From contig CAZKEF010000014.1 in NCBI GenBank assembly GCA_964551735.1, positions 1 through 64,000 of the forward strand: a stretch of DNA of 64,000 nt. Reading direction: 5' to 3'. Origin of the DNA: DAOUAT01 sp964551735 (GTDB lineage: Bacteria > Chloroflexota > Anaerolineae > CG2-30-64-16). Shown here piece after piece: positions 57,462 through 64,000 of this stretch. The translations under genes were made by a program, and so were the position numbers. Under the pieces are notes generated by a model that saw nothing but the letters and a program-made list of their open reading frames with translations, did no database searches and was not told where the DNA came from. Every line of letters begins with the position of its first letter. Positions within the stretch are counted from its first letter, which is position 1.

Positions 57462-57981
57462 GGTGCCCCTCCACCGGTTCGTCCGGCGCTGATGCACGGG
57501 CGCGCGTAACCTTGCGCAGCGCGACAGCCAGCGAGTCGCCGGGCTGGATGTCCACGTCGGCCAGGATGCGCGTCACGTAGGCTTCGATCTCGTTGAAGCC
57601 GCTGGCGCGGGCCACTGACACCCGATGGTTGCCATCGGAGACAAAGTAGACGCTGCCCACCTGAAAGACCTCGATGGGCGGCACCCCGATGAACTCGGCC
57701 ATGGTCACATCAATCCGCACCCAGCGATCCCGATCCACCGCGCCGCGCGGGTGGAAATGCCGCGTGAAATCCTGCGACCGGCCCGTGCTGCCCACGATCC
57801 GGTCGAGTGGGATGGACTGCGGCTGAGGCAGGCGCAACCGGCCGTAGTCGCGCAACGCGGCCATCAGGGTGTTGAACGGCAGCAGGTCGGCCGGCCGGCC
57901 CGTCAGGCGCGCGCAGAGATCCTCGCGGATCGCTGCCCAGCGAGCTTTGAAAAACAATTGCCGGCCGACGTAAAAGCTCAC
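57451..57981 (-). CDS. ParB/sulfiredoxin-like (ParBc) domain protein
   Basis: The 176-residue protein has a segment QSIPLDRIVGSTGRSQDF and then VYFVSDGNHRVSVARASGF, the GxHR-type motif of ParB N-terminal/sulfiredoxin-like domains. No helix-turn-helix follows, so it is not a chromosome-partition ParB; stand-alone ParBc proteins include nucleotide hydrolases and adaptors. The start is GTG 57981 with AGGAG 4-5 nt upstream. Its end overlaps the start of the amidohydrolase by 11 nt. Role in the URO-D cluster is unknown. Confidence 0.7.
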   Translation of the reverse strand: MSFYVGRQLFFKARWAAIREDLCARLTGRPADLLPFNTLMAALRDYGRLRLPQPQSIPLDRIVGSTGRSQDFTRHFHPRGAVDRDRWVRIDVTMAEFIGVPPIEVFQVGSVYFVSDGNHRVSVARASGFNEIEAYVTRILADVDIQPGDSLAVALRKVTRARASAPDEPVEGHHAD

Positions 57982-57999
57982 TTTGCTCCTGCCTGCATC

Positions 58000-59232
58000 T
58001 CACCCAAAAACGGTGCGCATCCGCTCGCAGTAATACTGCACATTCTCCCACCGGGCATCTGGCGGGATGCGGTGGTCGGGGCAGGGGATGTAGCCGCCCA
58101 GGTCCACCAGTGGCCGGAGCCGTTCGATCTCGGCGTCAATCGCCGCGTAGTCGTAGGCAAAGACCTTCTTGTCCATGCCACCCACGCCCCGCAGCGCCCG
58201 GCCGTACTGCGCCCGCCACGGCGCGATGCTGGCGTGCCAGGTGCCGACCTCGATGGGAAACATGGTGTTCACGCCGTTCTCCAGCCAGATCGGCAGCAGC
58301 TTATCAATCATACCGTCGCAGTCCAGCGACACGATGCCGATGCCGTGGTCGTTCAGCAGCCGCGTGATCCGCCGGTAGTGCGGGCCGACCAGCCTGGCAA
58401 ACAAGCGCGGGTTCACCAGCGGGCCGTTCTTGAAGCAGATGTCCTCCCAGAAGTGACCGTAGTCGAAGGGGATGCCCGTTGCCAGCACCGCAGTCGTGCC
58501 TTGATAGCTCAGCTCGGCCACGGTCTCGATCATCTCCTCCAGCAGGGCGGGATCATCCGCGGTCAGATAGCTTAACCCCACCACGCCCAGCCAGTTGCGG
58601 ATGACGCCGAAGAGGCTGCCGCACCACAGGCCGCGTGGGAACGAGGGCTCCTCGGCCAGCAGGACCTCCCGGCCGCCCCCGTCGAAGCGCAGGGACCTCA
58701 CCCCCCTGCCCGCCCTGCGGGCGTCTCCTGCGAGGAGAGGGGGAATCTGCTCCCCTTCCCTGGCAGGGAGGGGGCTGGGGGGTAGGTGAACCCTTGCGCG
58801 CCCTAACCGGCTTTCGGTGTACCGCAGCCGCGGCCGGAAGATGCGCTCCCACTCGACACGCCCCTTCAGCAGGTGGTCAATCTCCGCCGGGATCGAGACG
58901 ACGTCATCCTTCTCCAGCACGATGGCGCCATCCCTGTCGAGCACGTGCCGCGCGCCATCAGGCAGCTCGGCGACCACGCGGCGGCGGAAGGCGGGCTGCA
59001 AGCCCAGGTACGGGCCGAAGACGCCGCCCCAGCCGAAATCAAAGCCCAGGCGCTCACACAGGGCGCGATCATAGGCGTTGTTATCGTACCAGCCGGCGGC
59101 CAGGGTCTTGCTGATGTGCCCCTCGGCCGCCCACTTCTCCAGCGTCTCGTCCCAGTAGCCGAAATGGACGATCGGCAGCCGGTCGTAGGGCTGATAGTTC
59201 AGGATCGCCAACGTCTGCTCGCGGTTGTTCAT
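58000..59232 (-). CDS. URO-D-fold protein 4, repeat-containing
   Basis: The 410-residue protein begins MNNREQTLAILNYQPYDRLP. The equivalent of the zinc motif is IVSLDCDGMIDKLLPIWL (DCDG). It is longer than its relatives because of a 30-residue insert (PPSPLPAREGEQIPPLLAG) from a family D repeat at about residues 150-180. ATG 59232 overlaps the stop of the upstream GH4 gene (ATGA); a longer frame exists but starts with an Arg/Gly-rich stretch that reads like shadow coding. A carbohydrate-linked role is suggested by the neighbour only. Confidence 0.8.
   Translation of the reverse strand: MNNREQTLAILNYQPYDRLPIVHFGYWDETLEKWAAEGHISKTLAAGWYDNNAYDRALCERLGFDFGWGGVFGPYLGLQPAFRRRVVAELPDGARHVLDRDGAIVLEKDDVVSIPAEIDHLLKGRVEWERIFRPRLRYTESRLGRARVHLPPSPLPAREGEQIPPLLAGDARRAGRGVRSLRFDGGGREVLLAEEPSFPRGLWCGSLFGVIRNWLGVVGLSYLTADDPALLEEMIETVAELSYQGTTAVLATGIPFDYGHFWEDICFKNGPLVNPRLFARLVGPHYRRITRLLNDHGIGIVSLDCDGMIDKLLPIWLENGVNTMFPIEVGTWHASIAPWRAQYGRALRGVGGMDKKVFAYDYAAIDAEIERLRPLVDLGGYIPCPDHRIPPDARWENVQYYCERMRTVFG
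58696..58787. repeat. Family D repeat inside a URO-D gene
   Basis: Arms CACCCCCCTGCCCGCCCTGC and TTCCCTGGCAGGGAGGGGGC around GAATCTGCTC. Read in frame as PPSPLPAREGE and LLAGDARRAGRG. Confidence 0.75.
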
Positions 59233-60794
59233 CGTATGCTCTCGCTGCTTGCAGTCATCCTGCCCTTGTCTGCGGCAGCGGCGTTGGCGCGAGCCGCGGT
59301 CACGTCCGCTGCCATCTGCTCGACCGTCTTCACGTGCAAACGCGCAGCGCCACGGTAGTCGCGCGTTCGAACTCGCGTGCCATTGCGCTCGGCCTCCGCC
59401 AGGCCCGCGGCGGCCTGGGAAATCTCGGCGGCGTATTGCGGAAGCCATTGGGCCTCTGCGACCAACATCTCATCGGTCATTTGCCAAACCTCCTCCGGGT
59501 TGCACACCGCGCCGACCAGGGGATCGTGTAACATGGCCTGCTTGAGCAGCAGCACATCACCCCGCACCGCGGCCTCCATGCCCATCTCCTGAACGCGCAC
59601 GCTGGCTGCGCAGGTGGCCGCACACGCCAGAGGCAAAGCGCCCACCACCGGCATGTTGATGCCGGTCCTGTCCACATAGCCAGGAATCTCGACCACGCAC
59701 CCGTCAGGCAGGTTGGTGATGTGGCCACGGTTGATCACATTGAAATGGCCTCGGTAGATGCGACCGGTCTCCAAGGCCTCGATAATGTAGGAGCCGTGCT
59801 CCTCGCTCCGATTGGCTGGGGTGATCGCGGGCGGCTCCTCGGCCAGCCACTGTGGGAAGTCGGTCTCGAACCAGTGCCGTCCCTCGGAACACACGCGCAG
59901 ATAGCCGCCGGATTCGCCATTGATCCAACTCGAAAGATCGATCCATTGCCCGATCTCTTCCGGCCGCTTCCGGTACCACGGCAGGTATTCGCTCAAGTGG
60001 CCGTTAGATTCGGTGCTGTAGTAGCCGAAGCGTCGCAGGACGTCCACGCGCACCTTCTCGCTCTGCCGGTACTCCGGGTGGCGCCCGAAAAGCTCGGGCA
60101 GAAGCGGGATCATGTCCCGCCCGCGCCATTCCGCTTTGACGAACCAGGTCTGGTGGTTGATGCCGGCGGCGACGACGTCAACCTCGCGGCGGTGCATTTC
60201 GTAGTCCGGCGGGATGAGGCCCTGCTCCTTCGCCCACATCTCCACGCAGCGCGTGATCTGCCAATGCGCGCCCTGCACGCCGTGACACAGCCCCACCGTG
60301 GGCACGCCACCGTACCGATTGCAGGCCCATGTGTTCATCGCCATCGGGTTCGAGTAATTCAGGAGGAGCGCTCCCGGCTTGGCAACTTCGCGCATATCCC
60401 GACAGATGTCGAGCAGCGCCGGAATGGTGCGCTGCGCATAGAACAGGCCACCAGCACAGATCGTGTCGCCGACGCATTGATCCACCCCGTACTTGAGCGG
60501 AATGTCTATGTCGAACTGGAAGGCCTCCAACCCTCCCTGGCGGATCGTGCAAATCACGTAATCGGCGTCCGCGATGGCCGAGCGGCGCTCCAGCGTGCTG
60601 ATGATCGTTGCCGGCAGCCCGTTCGCTCGGATGTCACGTTCGCAAAGCTGGGTTACCATGTCCAGGTTGGCCTGGGAAATGTCCATCAGGGCAAAGGCAG
60701 TGTCGGCCAACTCCGGCACTGCGAGGATATCACGCATCAAGCGGCGCGTGAAACCGATGGATCCTGCGCCGATCATCGCGATCTTGATGGGCAT
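59229..60794 (-). CDS. Glycoside hydrolase family 4 (alpha-galactosidase/MelA-like)
   Basis: The 521-residue enzyme is a GH4 NAD+- and metal-dependent glycosidase. The NAD motif IAMIGAGSIGFTRRL is at the N-terminus. Metal ligands are seen in VGLCHGVQG (Cys, about residue 175) and AAGINHQTWF (His, about residue 212). NYSNPMAMNTWACNRY is also conserved. GH4 enzymes oxidise C3 and eliminate the aglycone, acting on alpha-galactosides, glucuronides or phospho-glycosides. It lies between two URO-D genes and is coupled to the downstream one by ATGA overlap. Substrate unknown. Confidence 0.9.
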   Translation of the reverse strand: MPIKIAMIGAGSIGFTRRLMRDILAVPELADTAFALMDISQANLDMVTQLCERDIRANGLPATIISTLERRSAIADADYVICTIRQGGLEAFQFDIDIPLKYGVDQCVGDTICAGGLFYAQRTIPALLDICRDMREVAKPGALLLNYSNPMAMNTWACNRYGGVPTVGLCHGVQGAHWQITRCVEMWAKEQGLIPPDYEMHRREVDVVAAGINHQTWFVKAEWRGRDMIPLLPELFGRHPEYRQSEKVRVDVLRRFGYYSTESNGHLSEYLPWYRKRPEEIGQWIDLSSWINGESGGYLRVCSEGRHWFETDFPQWLAEEPPAITPANRSEEHGSYIIEALETGRIYRGHFNVINRGHITNLPDGCVVEIPGYVDRTGINMPVVGALPLACAATCAASVRVQEMGMEAAVRGDVLLLKQAMLHDPLVGAVCNPEEVWQMTDEMLVAEAQWLPQYAAEISQAAAGLAEAERNGTRVRTRDYRGAARLHVKTVEQMAADVTAARANAAAADKGRMTASSESIR

Positions 60795-60800
60795 CTGAGT

Positions 60801-61883
60801 TTACTCCTGATATGACCCCAGCCGCTTCGCCATTTCGACAATCGCGCGAAAAGCGGCCAGGCTGACGCTGGAGGGCACCGAATGATCGGACGAGAAGATG
60901 TAGCCGCCCGATTCCTTGAGCGCCGGCACGAGGCGCTCCATCTCAGGCCGGACGAGCGCCGGATCATCCCACAGCACGGCGTTGATCCCGCCGTGCAGCA
61001 CCAGATCCTTGCCGAACTCCCGCTTCAGCGCCAGCGGGTCCATCCCGGCTTTCACTTCCAGCGGATTGAGCGCATCGAGCCCCATCGAGACCAGCTCCGG
61101 GACGAACGGGCGGATGTCGCCGCACGAGTGTAGGTGCGCCTTGATCCCCTTGGCGTGCGCCCAATCAATCGCCCGCTGGTGGAACGGCTTGAGCACCTGC
61201 CGGTACTTGCGCAACGAGAAAAACTGGTGTCCCTTATAGCCCATGTCATCCCACCAGAAGACGCTGTCGAAGCGATACCCCGCGTCCCACACGCGGTCCC
61301 AGAGCGCCAGGCTGGTCTCCAGCATCGTCTCGAAAACATCCATCAGCCAGGCGGGATCTTCGACCAGGTTCATCAGCACGCGCTCCGTGCCCAGCGTCCA
61401 GGAATGGGTGACGTCGAACCCGAACCAGAGGGCCGCCTGCAGCCAATCCCCGCGCGCCTGCCAGATCGGATAGTTCGCGGCCAGGTACGCCCAATCAATG
61501 CGATCAGGGCTGGTCGTGATGCGCTTCTTGGCCACCTCCCAGCTCGCCCGATCCACGATGGTGAAATCGAGGAACTCCGGTGTGGAAGCCTCATGCTTCC
61601 ACTCGCGCATGGTCACGCCCCAATCGCTGGTGTAGATCCTGTACTCGTCCGTTTCTTCCAGCGTCCGTTTTTCATACTGCGGCGAGCCGTCCACGAAGAG
61701 CAGGTTGACGCGGTCAATATCGAAGTAATCCTCGAAGTCAACCCCCTCGGGCAGCCCTTCGCCGCGCCAACGCTCAATCGTGGCATGCCACGGCACGTCG
61801 GTGATGGGGACGCGGTCCGCCGCGCGGTGCTCGAACATGCGCGTGAAGCGCTCTTTGGTTGTGAGTTTGGGTTGAATCATCAT
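60801..61883 (-). CDS. URO-D-fold protein 5
   Basis: The 360-residue protein has KAHLHSCGDIRPFVPELVS, keeping the HSCG of zinc-dependent methyltransferases, then GLDALNPLEVKAGMDPLAL and DLVLHGGINAVLWDD. It begins MMIQPKLTTKERFTRMFEH. It overlaps the stop of the Gfo/Idh part by ATGA and ends 6 nt before the GH4 gene. Together with the GH4 and oxidoreductase genes it may form a sugar-derived pathway, but the reaction is not known. Confidence 0.83.
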   Translation of the reverse strand: MMIQPKLTTKERFTRMFEHRAADRVPITDVPWHATIERWRGEGLPEGVDFEDYFDIDRVNLLFVDGSPQYEKRTLEETDEYRIYTSDWGVTMREWKHEASTPEFLDFTIVDRASWEVAKKRITTSPDRIDWAYLAANYPIWQARGDWLQAALWFGFDVTHSWTLGTERVLMNLVEDPAWLMDVFETMLETSLALWDRVWDAGYRFDSVFWWDDMGYKGHQFFSLRKYRQVLKPFHQRAIDWAHAKGIKAHLHSCGDIRPFVPELVSMGLDALNPLEVKAGMDPLALKREFGKDLVLHGGINAVLWDDPALVRPEMERLVPALKESGGYIFSSDHSVPSSVSLAAFRAIVEMAKRLGSYQE

Positions 61884-64000
61884 GACAGGCCGACCACCCG
61901 TCCCTCGCGCCGCGCCTGCTCGGCTGCAAACACCATCAGGTGCGTCTCCAGCGACTCGGCCGGGCCGGAGAGGATCAGCGACGGGTCGCCCGTGCGCAGC
62001 GCGCCGACGAAGTGCGTCATCAGCGCCAGGTCTCCGCCGCCGTGGCCGCTCAGAATCGAGCCATCGCTGGCGGTCTCCGCGTCGATCCGTTCCGTCGTGT
62101 CGGTCATGAAGTCGTACACCTCGATGAACCGCCCGTTGCCGTAGAGCTCCCCGCGCGTCCCGAAGATCCGCGTCTCGCGGTCGCGCTGGCGGTTGAAGGC
62201 GGTCATGGTGAAAGAGGCCGTCGCGCCGCCTTCGAACTGCATGGCGACCACCTGGTGGTCCACCACGTCGTTGTCGCAGGCGTAGACGCAGCGGCCGTAC
62301 GGCCCCGTGCGCAGCGCGGCCAGCAGCCCCGCCTCGCTCACGTCCGGCGTCAGCACGTTGAGCGGCCAGCCGGTGATGCCGCGCCGCAGGCCGGTCAGGT
62401 AGATGCGCGGCGCCGAGTAGGGACAGGATGTCTCAACGGCGCAGTCCAGGCAGCGGTCGGCCGCGCCGGCGGGCCGGTTTTCGGGCCGGAAGTGCAGCAG
62501 GCTGCCGAAGGAGGAGACGAGCGTGCAGGGCCGGCCCATGATGTGCCGGAGCCAATCCAGGTCGTGGCACGATTTCGCCAGCAGCATGGAGGACGACTCG
62601 GCCTCGTTGCGCCAGTTGCCGCGCACGAAGGAGTGCGCCTGGTGCCAGAAGCCCACCGGCTCCAGGTGCTGGATGCTGGCGATCTCGCCCAGCCGGCCGG
62701 AGTCCACGATCGCCTTGACCTTCTTGGTGTAGGCCGTGTAGCGCAGCACGTGACACACCGCGAACATGGCCCCGCTGGCCTGCGCCGCGGCGGCGATCTG
62801 CCGGCACTCGGCCGCGGTCGGCGCCATCGGCTTCTCCAGCAGGATATGGTAGCCGCGCTCCGCGAAAGCGACCGCCGGCTCGGTGTGCAGCGCATCGGGC
62901 GTGGCGATGATGACCGCATCGGCGAAGCGGGGCTGCGCAGCGGCCTCCCGCCAGTCGGCGTAAACGTTACCGGCCGGGATGCCGTGGCGGGCAGCCAGCG
63001 CCGCGCGGTAATGCTCGCGCGGCTCGGCCACGCCCACCACCTGCGCCTGGTCGGGATGCCAGTGCGCGTACTCGGCGTAGTTGGCCCCGCGGCTGCCGGC
63101 GCCAATGATGAGCAATTTGATCGGTGACATCAAGATACACTCCTTCTGCAGGCTAGTTTCCACCCGCGCCACCACCGCCACGGCACGGGCGATGCCATCC
63201 TCAGCCCGAATCTTGCGCCCCAAATCGGCCGCGCGCCGGCGCATCTCCGCATCGGTCACGGCCCGGTGAATCGCGGCCGCCAGCCGCTCGGCCGTGAGCT
63301 GCTTGCGCGGGATCGGCGCCGGCCCGACCCCCAGGTCGGCCACGCGGCGGCCCCAGAACGGCTGATCCCCGAAGAAGGGCACGACGACGGACGGCACACC
63401 CGCTCGCAGCCCGGCCGCTGTGGTGCCCGCGCCGCCGTGATGCACCACGGCCGCCATGCGCGGGAAGAGCCAGGCGAAGGGCGCGGTTTCCAGCATGAAG
63501 ACGGAATCCGGCAGGTCAGCCACCTGCAAGCCGCCCCAGCCGGCCAGCACCACCGCCCGCTCCCCCGTTTGCCGCAGCGCGTGCACGATCAGGCCGGCGG
63601 TTTGGGCCGGGTTGCTGATGCTCATGCTGCCGAAGCCGATGTAGACGGGCGGCGGGCCGGACTGCAAAAACGCTGCCAGGGTCGGCGGCGGCGTCCAATC
63701 TTCCCCCGCATCCAGGAACCAGTAGCCGGTGACGTGTACCTCTGGTCCCCCGTCGTCCGGCGGCGGGATCACGGCCGGGCTGAAGCCGTAGAGCACCGGA
63801 TGCCGGCAGAAGCGCTCGCCCCGGAACGGCCCGGCCAGGGGCGACGGCGGCAGTCCCAGCACCTTCTGGCGCACCAGGCGGTCGGCGGCCCGAAACGGCT
63901 GCCACATCATCTGCCGCGCCAGGTGATAGGAAGGACGGTTGAGGGCCCCGCCCAGCCAGGACGGCAGCCCCGGCAGCAGGAAGCTGGGATAGGCGCGGGT
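61880..64000 (-). CDS. Glycosyltransferase (GT1/GT28-like) fused to a Gfo/Idh/MocA oxidoreductase; 5' end off the right edge
   Basis: One open frame runs from base 64000 to the stop at 61880 without a stop codon in between, so at least 706 residues are present and the start is outside. The first part (63131-64000) is the C-terminal half of a GT-B glycosyltransferase: VYIGFGSMSISNP and MAAVVHHGGAGTTAAGLRAG, then VPFFGDQPFWGRRV. The second part (61880-63130) is a complete Gfo/Idh/MocA dehydrogenase: LLIIGAGSRGANYAEYAHW (NAD), then LLEKPMAPTAAE (the conserved Lys-Pro). AGAAGGAG 12 nt before ATG 63130 suggests the second part may be, or once was, a separate gene. Confidence 0.75.
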   Translation of the reverse strand, partial: TRAYPSFLLPGLPSWLGGALNRPSYHLARQMMWQPFRAADRLVRQKVLGLPPSPLAGPFRGERFCRHPVLYGFSPAVIPPPDDGGPEVHVTGYWFLDAGEDWTPPPTLAAFLQSGPPPVYIGFGSMSISNPAQTAGLIVHALRQTGERAVVLAGWGGLQVADLPDSVFMLETAPFAWLFPRMAAVVHHGGAGTTAAGLRAGVPSVVVPFFGDQPFWGRRVADLGVGPAPIPRKQLTAERLAAAIHRAVTDAEMRRRAADLGRKIRAEDGIARAVAVVARVETSLQKECILMSPIKLLIIGAGSRGANYAEYAHWHPDQAQVVGVAEPREHYRAALAARHGIPAGNVYADWREAAAQPRFADAVIIATPDALHTEPAVAFAERGYHILLEKPMAPTAAECRQIAAAAQASGAMFAVCHVLRYTAYTKKVKAIVDSGRLGEIASIQHLEPVGFWHQAHSFVRGNWRNEAESSSMLLAKSCHDLDWLRHIMGRPCTLVSSFGSLLHFRPENRPAGAADRCLDCAVETSCPYSAPRIYLTGLRRGITGWPLNVLTPDVSEAGLLAALRTGPYGRCVYACDNDVVDHQVVAMQFEGGATASFTMTAFNRQRDRETRIFGTRGELYGNGRFIEVYDFMTDTTERIDAETASDGSILSGHGGGDLALMTHFVGALRTGDPSLILSGPAESLETHLMVFAAEQARREGRVVGLS
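63130..63152 (-). promoter_or_regulatory. Internal ribosome site and ATG before the Gfo/Idh part
   Basis: AGAAGGAG is followed about 12 nt later by ATG 63130, which would start MSPIKLLIIGAGSRG, a normal Gfo/Idh N-terminus of 416 residues. It supports re-initiation or recent fusion. Confidence 0.5.

Noticed and set aside
1..64000. tRNA or rRNA genes
   Set aside because: No cloverleaf or conserved rRNA segment was noticed; a covariance scan was not possible, so small RNAs may be missed.

Overview
The window is GC-rich, densely packed and bacterial. No rRNA, tRNA, CRISPR array, prophage or transposase gene was seen. The mix of a secreted RHS/SpvB-like protein, non-pyrrolysine MttB-family methyltransferases, many URO-D-fold proteins, a Tat lipoprotein with a von Willebrand domain and very abundant short repeats suggests a Chloroflexota (Anaerolineae or Caldilineae-like) genome. 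That assignment is inference from gene content only.

Layout. (1) 1-2352, minus: a secreted RHS/SpvB-like protein that runs off the left edge; its signal peptide is out of frame across a run of seven C. (2) 2590-10733, plus: a GH31 glycosidase and a GntR/FCD regulator behind a strong promoter with a palindromic operator, then an enolase-superfamily protein, class II aldolase, PfkB kinase and fucose/arabinose-isomerase-like protein that look like a sugar or sugar-acid pathway. (3) 10720-34786, minus, about 19 genes in one direction: aldehyde and alcohol dehydrogenases, an HcnABC-like three-subunit amino-acid dehydrogenase, a second DAO-type oxidase, a class III aminotransferase, a glutamine amidotransferase, two MttB-family methyltransferases, two M20 hydrolases, a PreA-like Fe-S flavoprotein, SsnA-like and TRZ/ATZ amidohydrolases, a dihydropyrimidinase-like hydrolase, an XRE-cupin regulator, a 2-hydroxyacid dehydrogenase and a YgeW-like carbamoyltransferase. 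(4) 35065-40168: an ABC-F ATPase (plus) and a large Tat lipoprotein with a VWA domain (minus). (5) 40684-50553, minus: three xanthine-dehydrogenase-type subunits, a MoaD-like protein, E1-beta, E1-alpha and E2 of a 2-oxoacid dehydrogenase, an SDR and a third TRZ/ATZ amidohydrolase. (6) 50566-64000, minus: five URO-D-fold proteins interleaved with an SDR, UbiD, an ACMSD-like amidohydrolase, a ParB-like protein, a GH4 enzyme and a glycosyltransferase fused to a Gfo/Idh/MocA oxidoreductase.

Regions 3 and 5 together resemble the yge/ssnA/hyuA/xdhD-type gene sets of anaerobic purine and ureide degradation: a molybdenum hydroxylase, deaminases, a cyclic-amide hydrolase, M20 hydrolases and a carbamoyltransferase. 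Here a PreA-like protein with an altered active-site loop, amino-acid dehydrogenases and methyltransferases join the set. The substrate cannot be read from sequence; purines, hydantoins, creatinine-like or N-methylated ureides are all possible.

The second strong theme is repeats. At least five families (two inverted-repeat elements, a GC-rich two-armed repeat, dispersed CTCAGG-type elements, and 7- or 8-nt tandem arrays) sit between genes and also inside reading frames. Ten genes carry a repeat translated in frame, and two more features (a stop codon and a C-terminus) are supplied by repeats.
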